The notes below the pieces were generated by a model. That model ran no database searches and was not told the origin of the DNA. It worked only from the letters and a program-made list of their open reading frames with translations. Below, piece after piece: positions 46,401 through 59,105 of a stretch of 64,000 nucleotides of DNA (position 1 is its first letter; every line of letters begins with the position of its first letter). This DNA is from Moringa oleifera (Eukaryota > Streptophyta > Magnoliopsida > Brassicales > Moringaceae), in the NCBI GenBank assembly GCA_021397835.1, contig JAJFZO010000287.1:1428501-1492500 (forward strand), in the 5' to 3' direction. The translations under genes and the position numbers were made by a program.

Positions 46401-49400
46401 TAAAGTCTTAACAAGAATTAAACTAATATAAATTGAAAAATAAGTCATAATTGGACCTAAACTGACAAATGGAAATACGTCTTTCCTAATTTCAAATAAA
46501 AAAGAAATAAACCTTGTTTCGTAGTCTCGAAGTTTATGCGTAGAATAGGTTTTCCTAAAATTTTTAATCGGTCCTTCATTGTTGGGAAAATAGTGGATTT
46601 TAGAAAGAATGAAGAAAGAAGAGAGAAGAACAAATTACCTATCAGGCCTTAAACAGCAGAGATCTCAAATCTCATAAATATTGAATTATCAAAAACTATC
46701 ATAATTTTGTGTAAAGCACTAGGGTGGTTATAGCTTCCAAATATTAATAGAAATAAGAAACCTAAAGTCCTAATAGGAATTTAATTAATAGAAAAAAATT
46801 TAAGTCATAACGGTAGCTATATTAAAATCCTCAAACGAATTACATAACAAATGGAAATACATCTTTTCCATTTTTGGATAAAAAAGAAAAACATCTTTTT
46901 TCCTAATTTTGGAATTTACGCCTAGAAATATTTTTTGTGGAATCTTTAATTGATTCTTCATCACGGTAACTCTTATTACTTTTACGGTTAACATTTTACT
47001 TGTACAAAGGCATAGAAAGCGGTAACTACGTTATAATTTGTATAGATTAGAAAGGTTGACTTGCATTTGCTTTGATTCAAAAAGGTGGTGCAAACAATGT
47101 TTTTGACTTGAAGATCTAGGTTGACTCTTATTGCGATGTTATATTCTTTTGGCCTATTAGGATCGGGTTTTGCTTGCTACTACAGTATTGAGGCTAATTA
47201 TTGTAGGGGTGACTTCTCAATAATCCCACATCATATGTGAATGGGGATATGTAAGGAAAGGGTTTCTCCTCCCAATAGATTAGTTTTTTGGGTTGGATAC
47301 CTTGAATCCTGTGACAATTGATATTGGAGTTGATTTGATATATTATCTAATGTATCGCTATTTACATCAAGATGTCTATGCCCTAAGGAGGTAGAGAGTC
47401 TTAAATTGCAATGTCTTACCAAGCACCCGAATCAAAATGCATGTCCCTAAGAGGTAAAATGTCTTTGACGGTGATGAGGGCCTCGTTGATTGGATGTGGA
47501 AGAATGCCACATGGGGTGACTTCTCAGGAATCTCACATTGGATACACGTAAAAGAGATAGTCTTTGTGGAAGGTAGGGGTTCTTCAATCTAACAGGCCAA
47601 TCGTTTGGAGTTGATCCCTTGACTCTTTCTGATACCAATCTTAAAATGACAACACATATATTGTTAAATTTAATGACTTAGCATTTTATGGAATGAGTTG
47701 TTGTACTCATATTCTTTTTTTGGATTCACTAACTTGTAACCTTTGGTGTTAAAATCTTATCAATTGATGACTCATGAGCTTAGATAGATAAACGCACTTG
47801 TCCAATCAACCTACTATTGGAGTAGCTTGCTTTCATATATAGTCCTAATCCTAAGCTAGCTTTTAATGTTTGCAATTAATAAATATCTTTTCATCATGAT
47901 TCAATAAGAGTTTCTAGTGCTTTAGATACCTTGCCACATTAGGCATTCGTATGGGACCCAATACTAGTGCTATGTATGTCATTCCCATTTATTTAGAGCT
48001 TAAGTCTAATTTATGCTATATGTTTGTCAATATGCTATGCAATCTATTATAGGTTAAAAGAAAGAACTGAATCAAGTGTGAGAGATGAAGTGTGAGAGAG
48101 CTGGGTTGAGAGTGAATGATCCCCCGTGGGTTTATCTAGTGAGAATAGAGGGAAAAGAGTTTGAATTTGTGAAAGATCGAAGGAGTAATGATAGTTTGAA
48201 GGTGATTGAGTGTAGTATAGGGCATCATTCATCCATTTTCTTCAGCAAGGAGGAAACGAAGTGGGTGAGGGGATCACTTGATTCCTTGGTGTGAAAAGAC
48301 AAAATACCAAGTAAAAGTAAGTGGAGAGGAGAGGATAAGCTGTTTTTGTTTGTCGAAGGAGAAGAATTACCAGGGTCCTTTTTTGAAGCTCTTGGAGTTT
48401 AAGGGGTACAGGATCTGATCGTTAATTTTTTCTTACGAGGATAATGGTGGAGGATGGATTAAGGTAGCGGACGCCGTAGACAAGTTGTGTCAGCAGAGCA
48501 AAGATAAAAGAAAAAGGAGAAGAATAGTATAGGAGGCTCATAGATTTGAGATGGAGAGAGATGAAAGGAAGTTCGGGGACATCGGGGAAGAAGTTTGATG
48601 CCCTAATTGTCAATATCAATTCAACTTACTAAGAGGACGAGATAAAGTGATAGGGGGTTGCCATGGCAACCAGACGATGGGTAAAACCTAAAAATCAGTT
48701 CTCACGGGACGGGTGGTGAGTACAGGTCTAGAATGCAGATTAGTGAACATGGATTGGGTTTACAGGTAAGGAAGAGGATATCCAATGGGTTTGGATCAGG
48801 TGTGTTGGGCGAATTTGAATGTTGGGCTCCTAGTTGGCGGGCCAGAGAGAACGAGCCCACTGTTAGGATAGGAAAATGGATTAAGAAATTACCCAACCTA
48901 AATTTTGTAAAGATGGTAAGTTTCGACTCGAGAGGGAGACTTTCGAGTCCGATAGATTCGATTCTTAATCTTTGATGAGAAAGTATTTTCTTGGTCATAT
49001 TGACGACATTGACATCAACAGTGGTGGCCAAAGATCCTATTTCGAAACTGTTGAAGAACAACGTTAGTGAATTTAGTGCTCGTGCAGGAGATAAGACGAG
49101 TTCACTTCGTCATTCAGATTCGAACCTTGACCGAAGGCAGGATAAATTGATAGTATGAGAAGAGAAAATAGTAGGAGAGTCAATAATCAAGGTGAGGACT
49201 CCGGGAGACATAATGGTCGGGTTTGTTGATTAGAGTGTTGGGTTTGTTGATTAGAGTGTGGTGTAAAAGAAGTTTTGAGGTGAACAACTACCAGGAGGAA
49301 GAAAAATGAAGATGATGGAAAGTGGGAGGAAGGAGGTTTGGGGACTGATATTAGAGACAAAGGGAAAGGGATCTTAATAGTAGCACCAGAGGGGGCAGAA

Positions 49401-52400
49401 GTGATAGATAATGCAGGGGAATGTAGTAAGGCTGTTGTAGAAGGAACAATGGAGAATACTGAAAGGCGAATAGTCATGAGGGATTCCATTGCAGAGAGGT
49501 TAGCCTCTAAGATGCAAATTAGCGAGGATGGACCAATAGAAGAAGAAGCATTGCAGAGCCTTGAGGTATTTACAAAAAATTATTATGGATTGATGAAGTT
49601 ACAAAACGATGGAACTGTGGAGCCAATAGAGCACAGGTGGCAATTGGCAGTATTAGAAAGGGTGTTGAAGAAAATGGGAAAAGTTTGTAAAACAGTGGGA
49701 GTCTTTTTTTGAAGGATTTGAAGAACTTTTAGGTTGTTTAATGAGATTGAAAAAAAAAGATAGGAGAAATATGAAAATCAGTCTAGAGGAGCTCTTTTAG
49801 CAGGAAAGAAAAAGGGATAGCAAACAGGGAATTAAAATGTTTGAAATTTTTAATTAATTATGAGAAGCGGAGAAAAGTTGGAGGAGGGTGTAAGGATGGA
49901 GAAGAGGGTGGAGAGGGAGTCTGTGATCATAATGCATAAAATTTTTTTTGGAATGTTAGAGGATTGAATGAGTTTAAGGAGAGGGTGATGGTCAAGCATG
50001 TATTAAAAAATGGGTGATAGATGTAATATGTAATTAGTAGACAAAAATTAAAAATATGAATGAGGGGATAGTGAGAAGTGTATGGGGAGCAAAAGGAGTG
50101 GAGTGGAAAGCTTTACCGGTTTTGGGGAATGCGCGTGTACTTGTAATGCGAAATGAAAAATTGGGTAGATGTTTGAAGCATTGGATAGGAGCAGAATGTA
50201 TCTCGTGTTTTTCAAAAGCAGGATGATGGTTTTGAATGTGTCTTCACAGGAGTGTATACTAGTAGCATGTTGGGTAGACGGACTAAGTTATGGAAAGAGT
50301 TGAGAGAATATAGAAAACGGTGGAATGGACGTTGAGTGATAAGAGGAGATTTCAATATGGTGTTATATGAACATGAAAAATTCGAAAATGGGGAGGTGGA
50401 ACGAGTTCTTGTGAGTTCTTAGACATGGTATCGGAGCTTCAAGTGATAGTTTTACTACTTTTAGGAGGTGACTTTACATGGTTTAATCTTCGAGAGAATT
50501 CGATTTTATCGAGAATCGATCTTTTCATTAAATCAAGTCAATTGGAAGAGAAGTTCTCTTAAACGATCAAAAACTGCTCCCTAGACTAACATCGGATCAT
50601 AACCTGATTTTACTTGAAATGGATGATATCATGTGGTATGTAGCTTAGGGTGGAAGGGTTTAAGGCTTTTGTTAAGGAGTGGTGTGGGAAGAAAAAAGGG
50701 TAAGTGGCCATGCGAGTTACGTGGTGGCATGTAAGCTCAAAAATTTGCAAAGCGATATAAGGAAGTGGAATAAAAAATATTTTGGGAATATTGGGAGAAA
50801 AAAAGAAGGTTTATAGGGAGAGTTAGTAGATGTGAAGGAGAAGGAAAGGCTCGGGGAGAGCTTGAGTGAATTGAAAACTAAGAAAGTGAAAATTTATAAA
50901 AAACCAATCTACAATACTCAAGATGGAAGAAATCTTTTGGAGGCAAAGATTGAGGGCTCTTTGGCTTAAGGAAGGAGATAAGAACACTAACCTTTTTCAC
51001 CAAATGGCGAATATGCTTCGAAGGCATAACTTCATTAGTTTGATGAAATTTGATGAGAAAGAGTGGAAGAGCAAGAAGAGTTGAAACGGAGAGTAACTTT
51101 TACTTGCAACTTTATAGCAAGCAATGGAAGAGAAGACCAACACTTGATGGGCTACAATTCAATATGATAGATAGTGAACTCTAAGATTGGTTAGATAAAC
51201 CTTTTGAGGAGGAGGATGTGTACCTAGCACTTATGTCTTGTAGTGGAGACAAAGTACTAGGTCCGGATGGCTTTACCATGGCTTTTTTCAAAGAAAATTG
51301 AAAAACTGTTAAGGACTGCATATTGAGATTGTTTAAGGATTTTCATGACACTGGCAAGTTTGTATGCTTTTTGAACTCAACTTTTTTGGTGATGATTTCT
51401 AAGAAACTGGGGGTAATTAATTTAAGAGTTTGTCATTCGATTAGCCTTGTGAGGAGAATGTATATGTTATTAGTGATAGTTCTTGCGGAAAGGTTCAGTG
51501 AAGTGGTGGCAAAGGTGATAAGTTCAAACCAGCATACTTTTGTGAAGGGGAGGCAAATTTTGATGCGGCATTGATTGCAAATGAAATAGTTGATCATCAA
51601 TTAAAGAAAGGGGAAAAAGGGGTGATTTGTAAATTAGATATGGAAAAGGCATATGATCATGTTGCTCGAGTGTTGGTCACATATTTTTTGAAGAAGGTGG
51701 AGTGTGGTGAACGATGGTGTAGATGGATTAAATGGTGGATTTCAACACCAACCTTCTCCACTTTGGTGAATGAGGCTTTTTTTAAGTTCTTTAAGTCATC
51801 TAGAGGGTTTTGTCAAGGGGATCCATTATTATCACTCTTACTTGTGTTAGTAATGGAGGCTCTTGATGGGATGCTTGGAATGTCGGCTCAAGAGGGGCTC
51901 TTGAGCGGGTTCAAGGTGAGGATCGAGGTTGAAATTAAAAATAACTCATATTTTGTTTGCTGATGACACCATAATTTTTTATGTGGTGGAGGAAGACCAA
52001 TTGATTAACTTAAAAAGTGTTTTATTATGTTTTGAGGTAGTATCCAGTTTGAAGGTTAACTTGAGAAAGAGTGAATTTATCTCACTTGATGATGGAGTGG
52101 ATGTGGAGAGACTTGTCAAGGTGTTGGGATGCAATCCAAGGAGTCTTTCAATGAAATACCTAGGGCTGCCCCTAGGAGCCAAAGTTAAAGAAGTGACGTT
52201 ATGGAATTTGGTGGTTGAGAGATTTGGAAAAAGGTTAACGAGATAGAAAAGTAAATACCTTTCAAATGGAGGAAACTAAAACTCATTATAAGCACTCTCT
52301 CAAGTCTTTTGGTTTATTATATGTCGATATTTTTGATGCCTATGATGATAGCAAGGAAGTTGGATCAAGTGCAAAGACGATTCTTATAAGGAAGCTTAGG

Positions 52401-55400
52401 GGATGAGTTCAAGTACCACCTTATTAAAATGGGAGAGAGTGAGACAACATGTAATGAATAGAGATCTTGAGATTAAACCTTTTGGCTTGCTTAGTAAGAC
52501 TCTCTTGGGTAAATAGTTATGGAGATTCATGACAAAAAAAAAAAAAAAAATTTATGAAAGAGATGGTGGTAGTGAAATATGGAATGATGGAAGGGGGTGG
52601 GTTACGGTAATGGGGAGAAAAAGTTATGGAATCGAGATGTTGAATGATATTAGAAAAATATGAAATGCGGTCAAACCACACGTAAAGTTCAAAATTGGGT
52701 TGAGCAACAATATTAAATTTTGACTTGATTTATGGTGTGGTGATCAACTGCTTAGGGAGGTGTTCTGGGATATATATCAACTTTCATGTAATAAGAAAGT
52801 TTGGGTAAGTGAGTACCTATTTCTTTATGAGGGTGGTGTGACATGAGAGGTAGCATTTGAAAGGAATGTGTAAGATTTGAGAAGTAGGGTTGATAGGTCA
52901 GTTTTTTAAGCATATCTGTAGTACTGAACTAGAATTGAATAATAAAGACAGGGCTTTTTAGAGGGGGCATAAAGAAGGAAAATTTTCAGTCAAGTCCTTC
53001 TTGAAGATAATCGATGATGTTCAAGAAGGACAAGTGATGGATCAGATACCTTGAAAACTAATTTGGAGGGTTAAAGCTCCTCCGAAGATAGCGCTTTTTA
53101 TATGAGAAGCTGCTTGGGGCAAACCTCTAACCCTTGACAATATGCAGAAAAGGGCATTCATTTTTTCAAACAGGTGTTTCTTATGCAAAGAACAAAAGAA
53201 AACTGTGGATCATGTAATGCTCTGGTGTAGGTCGTTTAGAGAATTTTGGGAGAGTGCATTGGCTTTATTGGGCCAAGCTTGGGTGATGTCGGGTTTGATG
53301 TCAGCAGAATCGAGGGTGTGGGCACGTATAAGGGTTGCTGGGGTGAAGAAGAAGGCTACTGGATTGATCTTGCTTCTCAACTTATGGCTATTATCGGGAG
53401 AGAGAAATATGAGGGCTTTTGAAGGGGTGGAAACATCCTTTAATGTGTTAAAGAATAAATGGATTTACGTACTTAAATTGTGAGATTCTTTTGTAAATGA
53501 GGAGGATCTTGTAGAGTTCATAGATGTCCTCATTCCTAAATAGGATTTAACTTACTTTTTGTATATGGGTGGCACCTTCTTGGTGCCTTATAGTTAATAT
53601 AATGCTATCTTTGTTTCTGATAGAAAAAATGCTATATGTTCGTCAATAGCATTAATCACCTTCTCCTGTGGTTGATATGAATATCTCACGAGTCTTGTTA
53701 GGCAGAAGATTATTTATTCCCATTGTAGGCATGGATTGTGTCTTCTCTTTTACTAATTTCAATATACGTAGTCTCGTTTTTATATATAGTTTTTTGTGAT
53801 TACTTGTTCTTTTTATTATTTGTTTTATTTCACCTTTAATTATTAGCATAATCATTTATAATTATTATAAGAAGGGTTTATACCTGGTGCTTAGGTGAAT
53901 ATCTTGTGCCTGAGTCCCAAGTTACATTTTAAGTATTTTGACCTCCAGAGCAGACATATACAATATGTAATGGATATTGACTCAATGTGTTGGATTGCTC
54001 CACTGTCAGATTCAAATTGGTATGTGTCATACATGAGTTGATGTCACATTCCATTTTGATATATGATTTTCTCTAGTTTCTTACATAATTAAAATTTATT
54101 ATAAGTAGAACTCTTCTTACAATTAAATTAAATGAAATCATTAAAAATTAGAATGGATCATATGGATTTTGTTATAAAGTGAATTTTCTATGGTTTCAAA
54201 GATCAATTACATCGCAAAATTTGTTGCAATGGAGCAGCACTTTTTTGACTTTTTATGATTCACAAAAAAGTTGTGTAAATCTTGTCCATGTATAATATAA
54301 TAATTTTTTTATAACTAATCAATTATTGTAAGCTTTTATACACATAGATAATTGCTTTTATAGAAAAAAATAGAAAATAGTGAGTAAAATACAAGGTTAG
54401 GAATTTAAATTACATTATTGCCATTGATACAAGAATGTTGACAAAGAGAAAAGAATTAAAGATGACATGTTATTGCATGTTTCTATTTTCATTTTTTTTT
54501 TCGTAGATCTACACAATAAATAAAAATGAACATGCACGTGTGGTATTGAATCTAGTATTATATCAAAGCCAGTGGCTATTGTTTCGTTGTTCACTTTCTT
54601 TTGCCCATTTGTTGCTTCTGTGAATTGTTTCATTGACTAAGTTTTGCATGTAGCTTAAAATGATTTAGAAATGGCATGAGGAGCTGATTGGCTACCTTAA
54701 TTATTGATTGACAAAGAAAGTACTTGATTGGCTAATTGGTTAGCCAGTCCGCAATTGGTCCCTCTGGTACAAGGGATGGAAAAGACTCTGCAAGATCATG
54801 AATTGGCCTAATTATCAATTGGTCAAGTTAATTCCTTATCAGCAAAGTTAATCACCAATGAGCTTATTCATGCAATCTGACTCATTTGTGGGATTCTGAC
54901 TGCTAATGCACTAAGGATGGGTTTAATTATAATATTTCACTGATTGTTACCTTCTATTATAATTTGGATGAAGATTTAAACCATTTGAACTAATATCTTA
55001 TTTTCTTTGCTTGAAATTTTATTGATTGTTTTTTTTTTAAAAATTTCTTTCACTGAAGATTTTCTTCATTTGCAAAGTTAATTTAAATTAGTCCAAATTC
55101 TTTGGCTACCTTTATTATTGAATTTAGACTGGACCTGATATCTGGAAAGAAAGTGGGATCTTAGGCTGGTTTAAGAGCTGTTAAGGCCAGGTTTCCATAA
55201 TTTAGCTGTTAGTTCTTTGGTACAATGACTTCTTGAGGTACCTAACCATTTTGTTGTTATTCACTGCATAATGCACTAATGCACTTTGAGGGGTCTGTGG
55301 AAGAGAACTACTATGGGGAGTTCTATTATCTCCGATTCTCTTTTTTGTTCACCAAGGTATCAACATATATACTTTTTAGTTGGTAGTGGAATTCACCAAA

Positions 55401-58400
55401 ATATAGTCGACAAGGCTGTCTAGTTATGGATTGGTAGTAGTAAAATAGAACTTTGTTTTGCCTTTTTCTTTCCTTTTGTTGAAGATTTAATTGGGAGTCC
55501 TCTTTCAATTGTTATTGGGGGTGGGGAGAAGGGAATACGTTTTCATAATTGCAGACTCTTGACAACACAATTGTTATACAGATGGAAGGTTCTAGCAGCC
55601 TGTTGCTCTGTAGTTATCTAGTTGTGGTGTCATTCTTCTTGCTAAAATTTGATTTTCTTTGGTTCCTGTGGAACTCTGGGAAGGCATTTGCCTCTTGCAT
55701 TGAACACCCTTTCTTCGCTTTATTTCCTCAATTTGCTTCCGTTTTATGTGTTTGTTGCATGTCTGTACCTCATTTTGATGAAATTTATATTTGATAAATG
55801 AAGTGGATTTGTGGCTGGTGTACCGAGAGATGAGGGCAAATAGAGTAAGACTTTTCTGGTTCCAGGTGGGTGAATGAAAATTAGATTTGACAGTTAACTA
55901 CTTCACCGTTTGCTGTGTGGAGTGATGGAACACTAAAGAGACAGCTTAAGATACCTTTATCATGACTGTCAAGATCAATCATGCTAGATGGTTTTTTCTA
56001 ATGCAGCAAACTGGAGTGTCACCTTCTATATGCTACTTTTTCTTGTTGAGTGTACATAGCTAAATATTTCAGTTTTGCTAGACTTTGAAAAATTACTTTG
56101 GAAAACTTTTCATCTTTTAGAGCAAAGGAAAATTCAGAAAGAGAAAAGAGAAGAAAGAAATTTTCTGTGAGTCATGTTTCAACTCATTGAACTTGATTTC
56201 TTTATGGGCTCTTTCCAATAATTTTCCATCCTGTGAAGGTAACTACTTGTACACCATGAAACTTGTCTTCCTGTAGACAACAGAACTACTTGCTGTTAAA
56301 CCTTTCTACCTTCTACTATGTCTTGTGGCATTGATTGCATGAAAAGACTATAGCACAGATACCTGCAATGGATGCCACCCCCTTAAGTTATTATTGTCCT
56401 TAAATTTATAGCTCCTTAGAGAAGATATCATATGTCTTAATCATATGATACTGACATCTTGTTTCTTAGAAGATATGTTCTGATACTGTATTGAATAAAA
56501 TTAGTTTGAGTGTTTGTCATCTCTTGTCCATAGATTTTTTCATAGTTATGAATCAACAATATATATCAATTTCTACATTTATGTATAATTTTGGTGATGT
56601 CAAAGTGTAACTCGTCATGCTGGCTTTTGCTTTCAAAATAATCATATGCATTCTATTGCTTTTTGAGATAATTATTTTTTATTACTAGTACTTTGCAAAA
56701 TAATTATTTGCCTCTAGTACTGCTTAAATAGGCAGTTAAAAGGGCTGTCCAAACCAGGTCTTGATTACAGAATGGCAAGCACCTTAAGGAAATGGTTTGC
56801 AAATACACTGCCAGATCTAAGTTACAATGTTAAAGAACTTGCATGATTAATGGTGCAGAGTTAATTTCATAGGGGTTCTCCTAGATGCCAGATCTGCATT
56901 CAACGATGTGTATGTAAGTATGTATTCGTGGTTGTGAACAGACAACTGCACTGACATAGTTTCAGTAGACCTTTTTCTTGAAAAGAAAAAAAATTAGGTT
57001 TTTCCTCCTCCATATATGATCACTATTAAACTGTTTGGATGGTACTCTGATTTTTGGTAAATATTTATTTTTAGCTCTCAAACATAATATGGGGTGAGCC
57101 TGGTGAGAATGATGACCATATTGTGCCTTACCAAGAGGGAAATGAAGTCTACCGCAGCAAGAAGGAGCGGAGTCAAGAAGCTAAAGTCACCAAGTCTACT
57201 GTGCAGAAGCGTCCTGGGCCTAAACTTGACCTACATGCCAGAAAGCTGGAAAGCAGTTCCAGTTATAATACTAATGAAGGAATTCCCCGCTCAGGCTTTG
57301 AGATGGGCTCATGGCCTGATTTATCTTTATCCAATGCCGCCAAAACTGGTCAGGATCCCATGGGAACTGAAGTTTCTGAAAAATTAGCTAAAACTGGTAA
57401 GTATAATTCCACAAGTAGAGGTGAAATTATTCATCAGCGTAATGAAGTGTAGGTAGTATTTATCTAATGGTTATATTATCTCCAATAAAATGTATCTTTT
57501 CTTTACAGCAGAGAAAGCTGAACTTGACCAAGGTCCTGAAATTTTTGTAAGTAACCAGGAAGGTAAAGAACAAGGTGATTTGGTTGACTATAGCTGGGCA
57601 AACATTGGAAGTTTTGATGATCTTGATAGAATTTTCAGGTAAAGCAAAATTTCTGTCTTTCTTCTGCTTAACGGTAGAACCATATTGAGAAAATCCTGGT
57701 TGGCAACGTTGATTCTTCTACAGTAGTGCAAAAGATCTACAAACTGCTTTCTATTCTCTGATCTCTACATATAAACATGATGTAGGGAGTCTTTCCAGCT
57801 TGAAAAGATTATCAAATTCATGAGAACCATGGCATTGAACTTGAGCTGACGATTATGGACTGCTCATTATTTGCACTAAATATTATTTGAATAAAAATCC
57901 CTAAAATGTGGACCAAAGATCACAAAAATACTTTAGTTCAACAGTTTTGGTGAATGAAATGTAAGGAAGAATTGGTTGTTCATCTTGTTGAATGGTTATT
58001 CTAAAATTGGATTATCTTAAAAAAAAAAACAACAACTAAAACTAAAGCTGTGAAATGAGGGGAAGTATGGTAGAAGAAAAAAGTGAAAATAGATGGAGAA
58101 AAGATTACGATGTAATAATGTGAAAATCGTTGTTTCATTAGTTTTGACTAAGCAACTCTAACTTAAACTAGTTTTGGCTAACTTTTCTTCACATGCTGAG
58201 AAATAGATGAGACTTATGTAATAGCAATAGATGAGAGACAAGTAAAGGAGAAATCATATGTAAATTTAGATAATGGTGTGTAGGTTTTATAGAAAATGAA
58301 GCTAAGCAGAAAATAACTAGATCCAATGTTTTTAGGATGTAATGTCGCTATTACGACCTATGTTTATAATTAGAACACAATTGGGGGACAAAAAAAGCTG

Positions 58401-59105
58401 TTTATGTATGACATTGGATTTGTCAGCATGATGTCTCAAACATTGCAACAGAACTTATTAAGATTTCAAAGTAGGTTAGCTTGCCTAACTGTGAAGGACT
58501 TATTTGCACCCATTCAATCATATTGTTCTCTTTTCCTTTCTTGTATGTAACTGTATCCGACTCAATATCCTCACAAGTGATGATTTTGCAGCAATGATGA
58601 CCCAATATTTGGCCATGTAAATCTTGATAGTGGTGATGAGCTATGGTGTTCTTCTAAAGATGTGATTAACAGCCCACTGAAGTCCTTTCCCATAAATATG
58701 GATTCTCCAAGTTTAGGGTTGGGAGCGTTAGGGAATACATCTGAGCATTTGGACATTAAAACAGAATATGAGCAACATGATGACCAGCCATTTAGCGTTA
58801 GCTGTGGGAAAGTGAATGATCCTTCATCTCATTGTTTGCAGAATGCACATGCAGCTCGGGATCATGTCGAATATAGTAAATCAACCGTAAAGGAACAGGT
58901 ATTAAACATATTATACCATGGGTAACAGCTTCAATGTACTCATGTTCTTCACTTAAGCAAATGAATCAATCAATTGAATCAAGGCCATTATCATTATTTC
59001 TTTTGGTTTTTACAGACAGATTTGGACAGTGGAGGAAAGACAGCAGAACCACAGTCTAGGCTTGCAGCTGACAAAGTTGGGGCTTCTAACGACTTTGTTG
59101 ATAAG
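40481..59105 (+). CDS. LNK2: LNK2-like night light-inducible and clock-regulated coactivator, N-terminal part (continues past right edge)
   Basis: Five exons join in frame: 40481-40504, 57075-57396, 57509-57638, 58592-58898 and 59016-59105. They give 291 codons, under half of the family length. LNK proteins lack DNA-binding domains and act as nuclear coactivators recruited by the MYB-like factor RVE8 to activate evening-phased clock genes such as PRR5. The start MFDWNDEE joins LSNIIWGEPGENDDHIVPY, the conserved LNK1/2 N-terminal motif. Further family blocks are KRPGPKLDLHA, YSWANIGSFDDLDRIF and NDDPIFGHV followed by DELWCSSKDV. The RVE8-interacting C-terminal region is not in the window. Intron 1 is 16.57 kb and carries a LINE and a tandem array. 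Exon 1 assignment rests on the motif match, in-frame joining and a GAG|GTAGCC donor. Confidence 0.85.
40505..44859 (+). other. LNK2 intron 1, proximal part
   Basis: About 4.4 kb of moderately AT-rich, T-rich intron sequence. Open frames (41503-41821, 42553-42969, 44071-44292) lack domains or start contexts worth naming. One AGATATTTT (inverse of the evening element) occurs at 42-43 kb (43342-43350), which is expected by chance at this composition. Confidence 0.5.
44860..46980. repeat. Degenerate tandem array in LNK2 intron 1, unit about 0.37 kb, about 5 copies
   Basis: Each unit runs through a purine-rich GAAGAAAG block, AGGGCCTTGGGCC-like block, ATTATCAAAAA, ACTAGGGTGG, TATTTATAGCCA, AATACTAATAGAAAT, TAAAGTCCTAATAGGAATT, AATTTAAGTCATAA, AAAGGAAATACATCTTTTCC, TTTTGGAATTTA and CCTAGAATAGGTTTTCCTAA, ending TCGGTCCTTCATCATT. 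The closing block recurs near 45223, 45866, 46196, 46569 and 46955. Units 2 to 5 are spaced 330, 373 and 386 bp apart. Unit 1 is separated by about 0.45 kb of unrelated sequence (45240-45690). All copies are in one orientation and non-coding. Confidence 0.75.
47205..47640. repeat. Pair of related segments, possibly a TRIM-like retroelement remnant
   Basis: GGGGTGACTTCTCA followed by a TC(C)CACAT block opens two segments (47209 and about 47514). Both continue through GGG(T)TTCTTC/CTCC and a GTTTGGAGTTGAT or GGTTGGATACC block ending CTTGA. A tRNA-Met-PBS-like TGATATTGGAG follows the first. The arrangement resembles very short LTRs, but ends and target duplication are unclear. Confidence 0.3.
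48013..48032 (+). repeat. Target-site duplication, left copy
   Basis: ATGCTATATGTTTGTCAATA. It matches 53629-53648 at 19 of 20 positions and flanks the LINE. Confidence 0.85.
48085..49712 (+). pseudogene. LINE ORF1-like region (broken)
   Basis: Fragments in several frames: 48085-48294 (VKDRRSNDSLKVIECSIGH and a FSKEETKWVRGSL segment), and 49338-49712 (ending with a HRWQLAVLERVLKKMGK helix). The position before the endonuclease fits ORF1, the RNA-binding protein of plant L1 elements. Several frameshifts and stops make it non-functional. Confidence 0.6.
49930..53483 (+). pseudogene. LINE ORF2-like region: endonuclease, reverse transcriptase, zf-RVT (broken)
   Basis: Order of remnants: an AP-endonuclease start (WNVRGLNEFKERVMVKH) near 49950; a TSDHNLILLEM block (the endonuclease SDH motif) near 50595; reverse-transcriptase blocks from about 51230 (GPDGF), 51580-51960 (ICKLDMEKAYDHV, FCQGDPL) and 51960 (FADDTIIF, the catalytic YADD equivalent); KYLGLPLGAK near 52160; and a zf-RVT-type C-x2-C...H zinc segment (CFLCKEQKKTVDHVMLWC) at 53160. 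Multiple in-frame stops and frameshifts show it is dead. Confidence 0.85.
53629..53648 (+). repeat. Target-site duplication, right copy
   Basis: ATGCTATATGTTCGTCAATA. It differs from 48013-48032 by one T-to-C change. Confidence 0.85.
53649..57074 (+). other. LNK2 intron 1, distal part
   Basis: Ordinary T-rich intron sequence ending at the acceptor TTTTTAG|CTCTCAA. No repeats or coding remnants were recognised apart from low-complexity runs. Confidence 0.5.

Larger units (their letters stand above)
48033..53628 (+). mobile_element. Full-length, degenerate L1-type LINE inserted in LNK2 intron 1
   Basis: This 5.6-kb non-LTR retrotransposon is bounded by a 20-bp target-site duplication and ends in a short A-tail (GATAGAAAAAA). 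The 3' UTR has the inverted GGCACCTTCTTGGTGCC hairpin seen in plant L1 elements. ORF1-like and ORF2-like regions are both interrupted by stops and frameshifts. It lies in the same orientation as LNK2. Confidence 0.92.

Noticed and set aside
49187..49489. 100-codon minus-strand frame with Ser/Pro/Thr-rich peptide
   Set aside because: It is the antisense of the LINE ORF1 region, which is recognisable on the plus strand.
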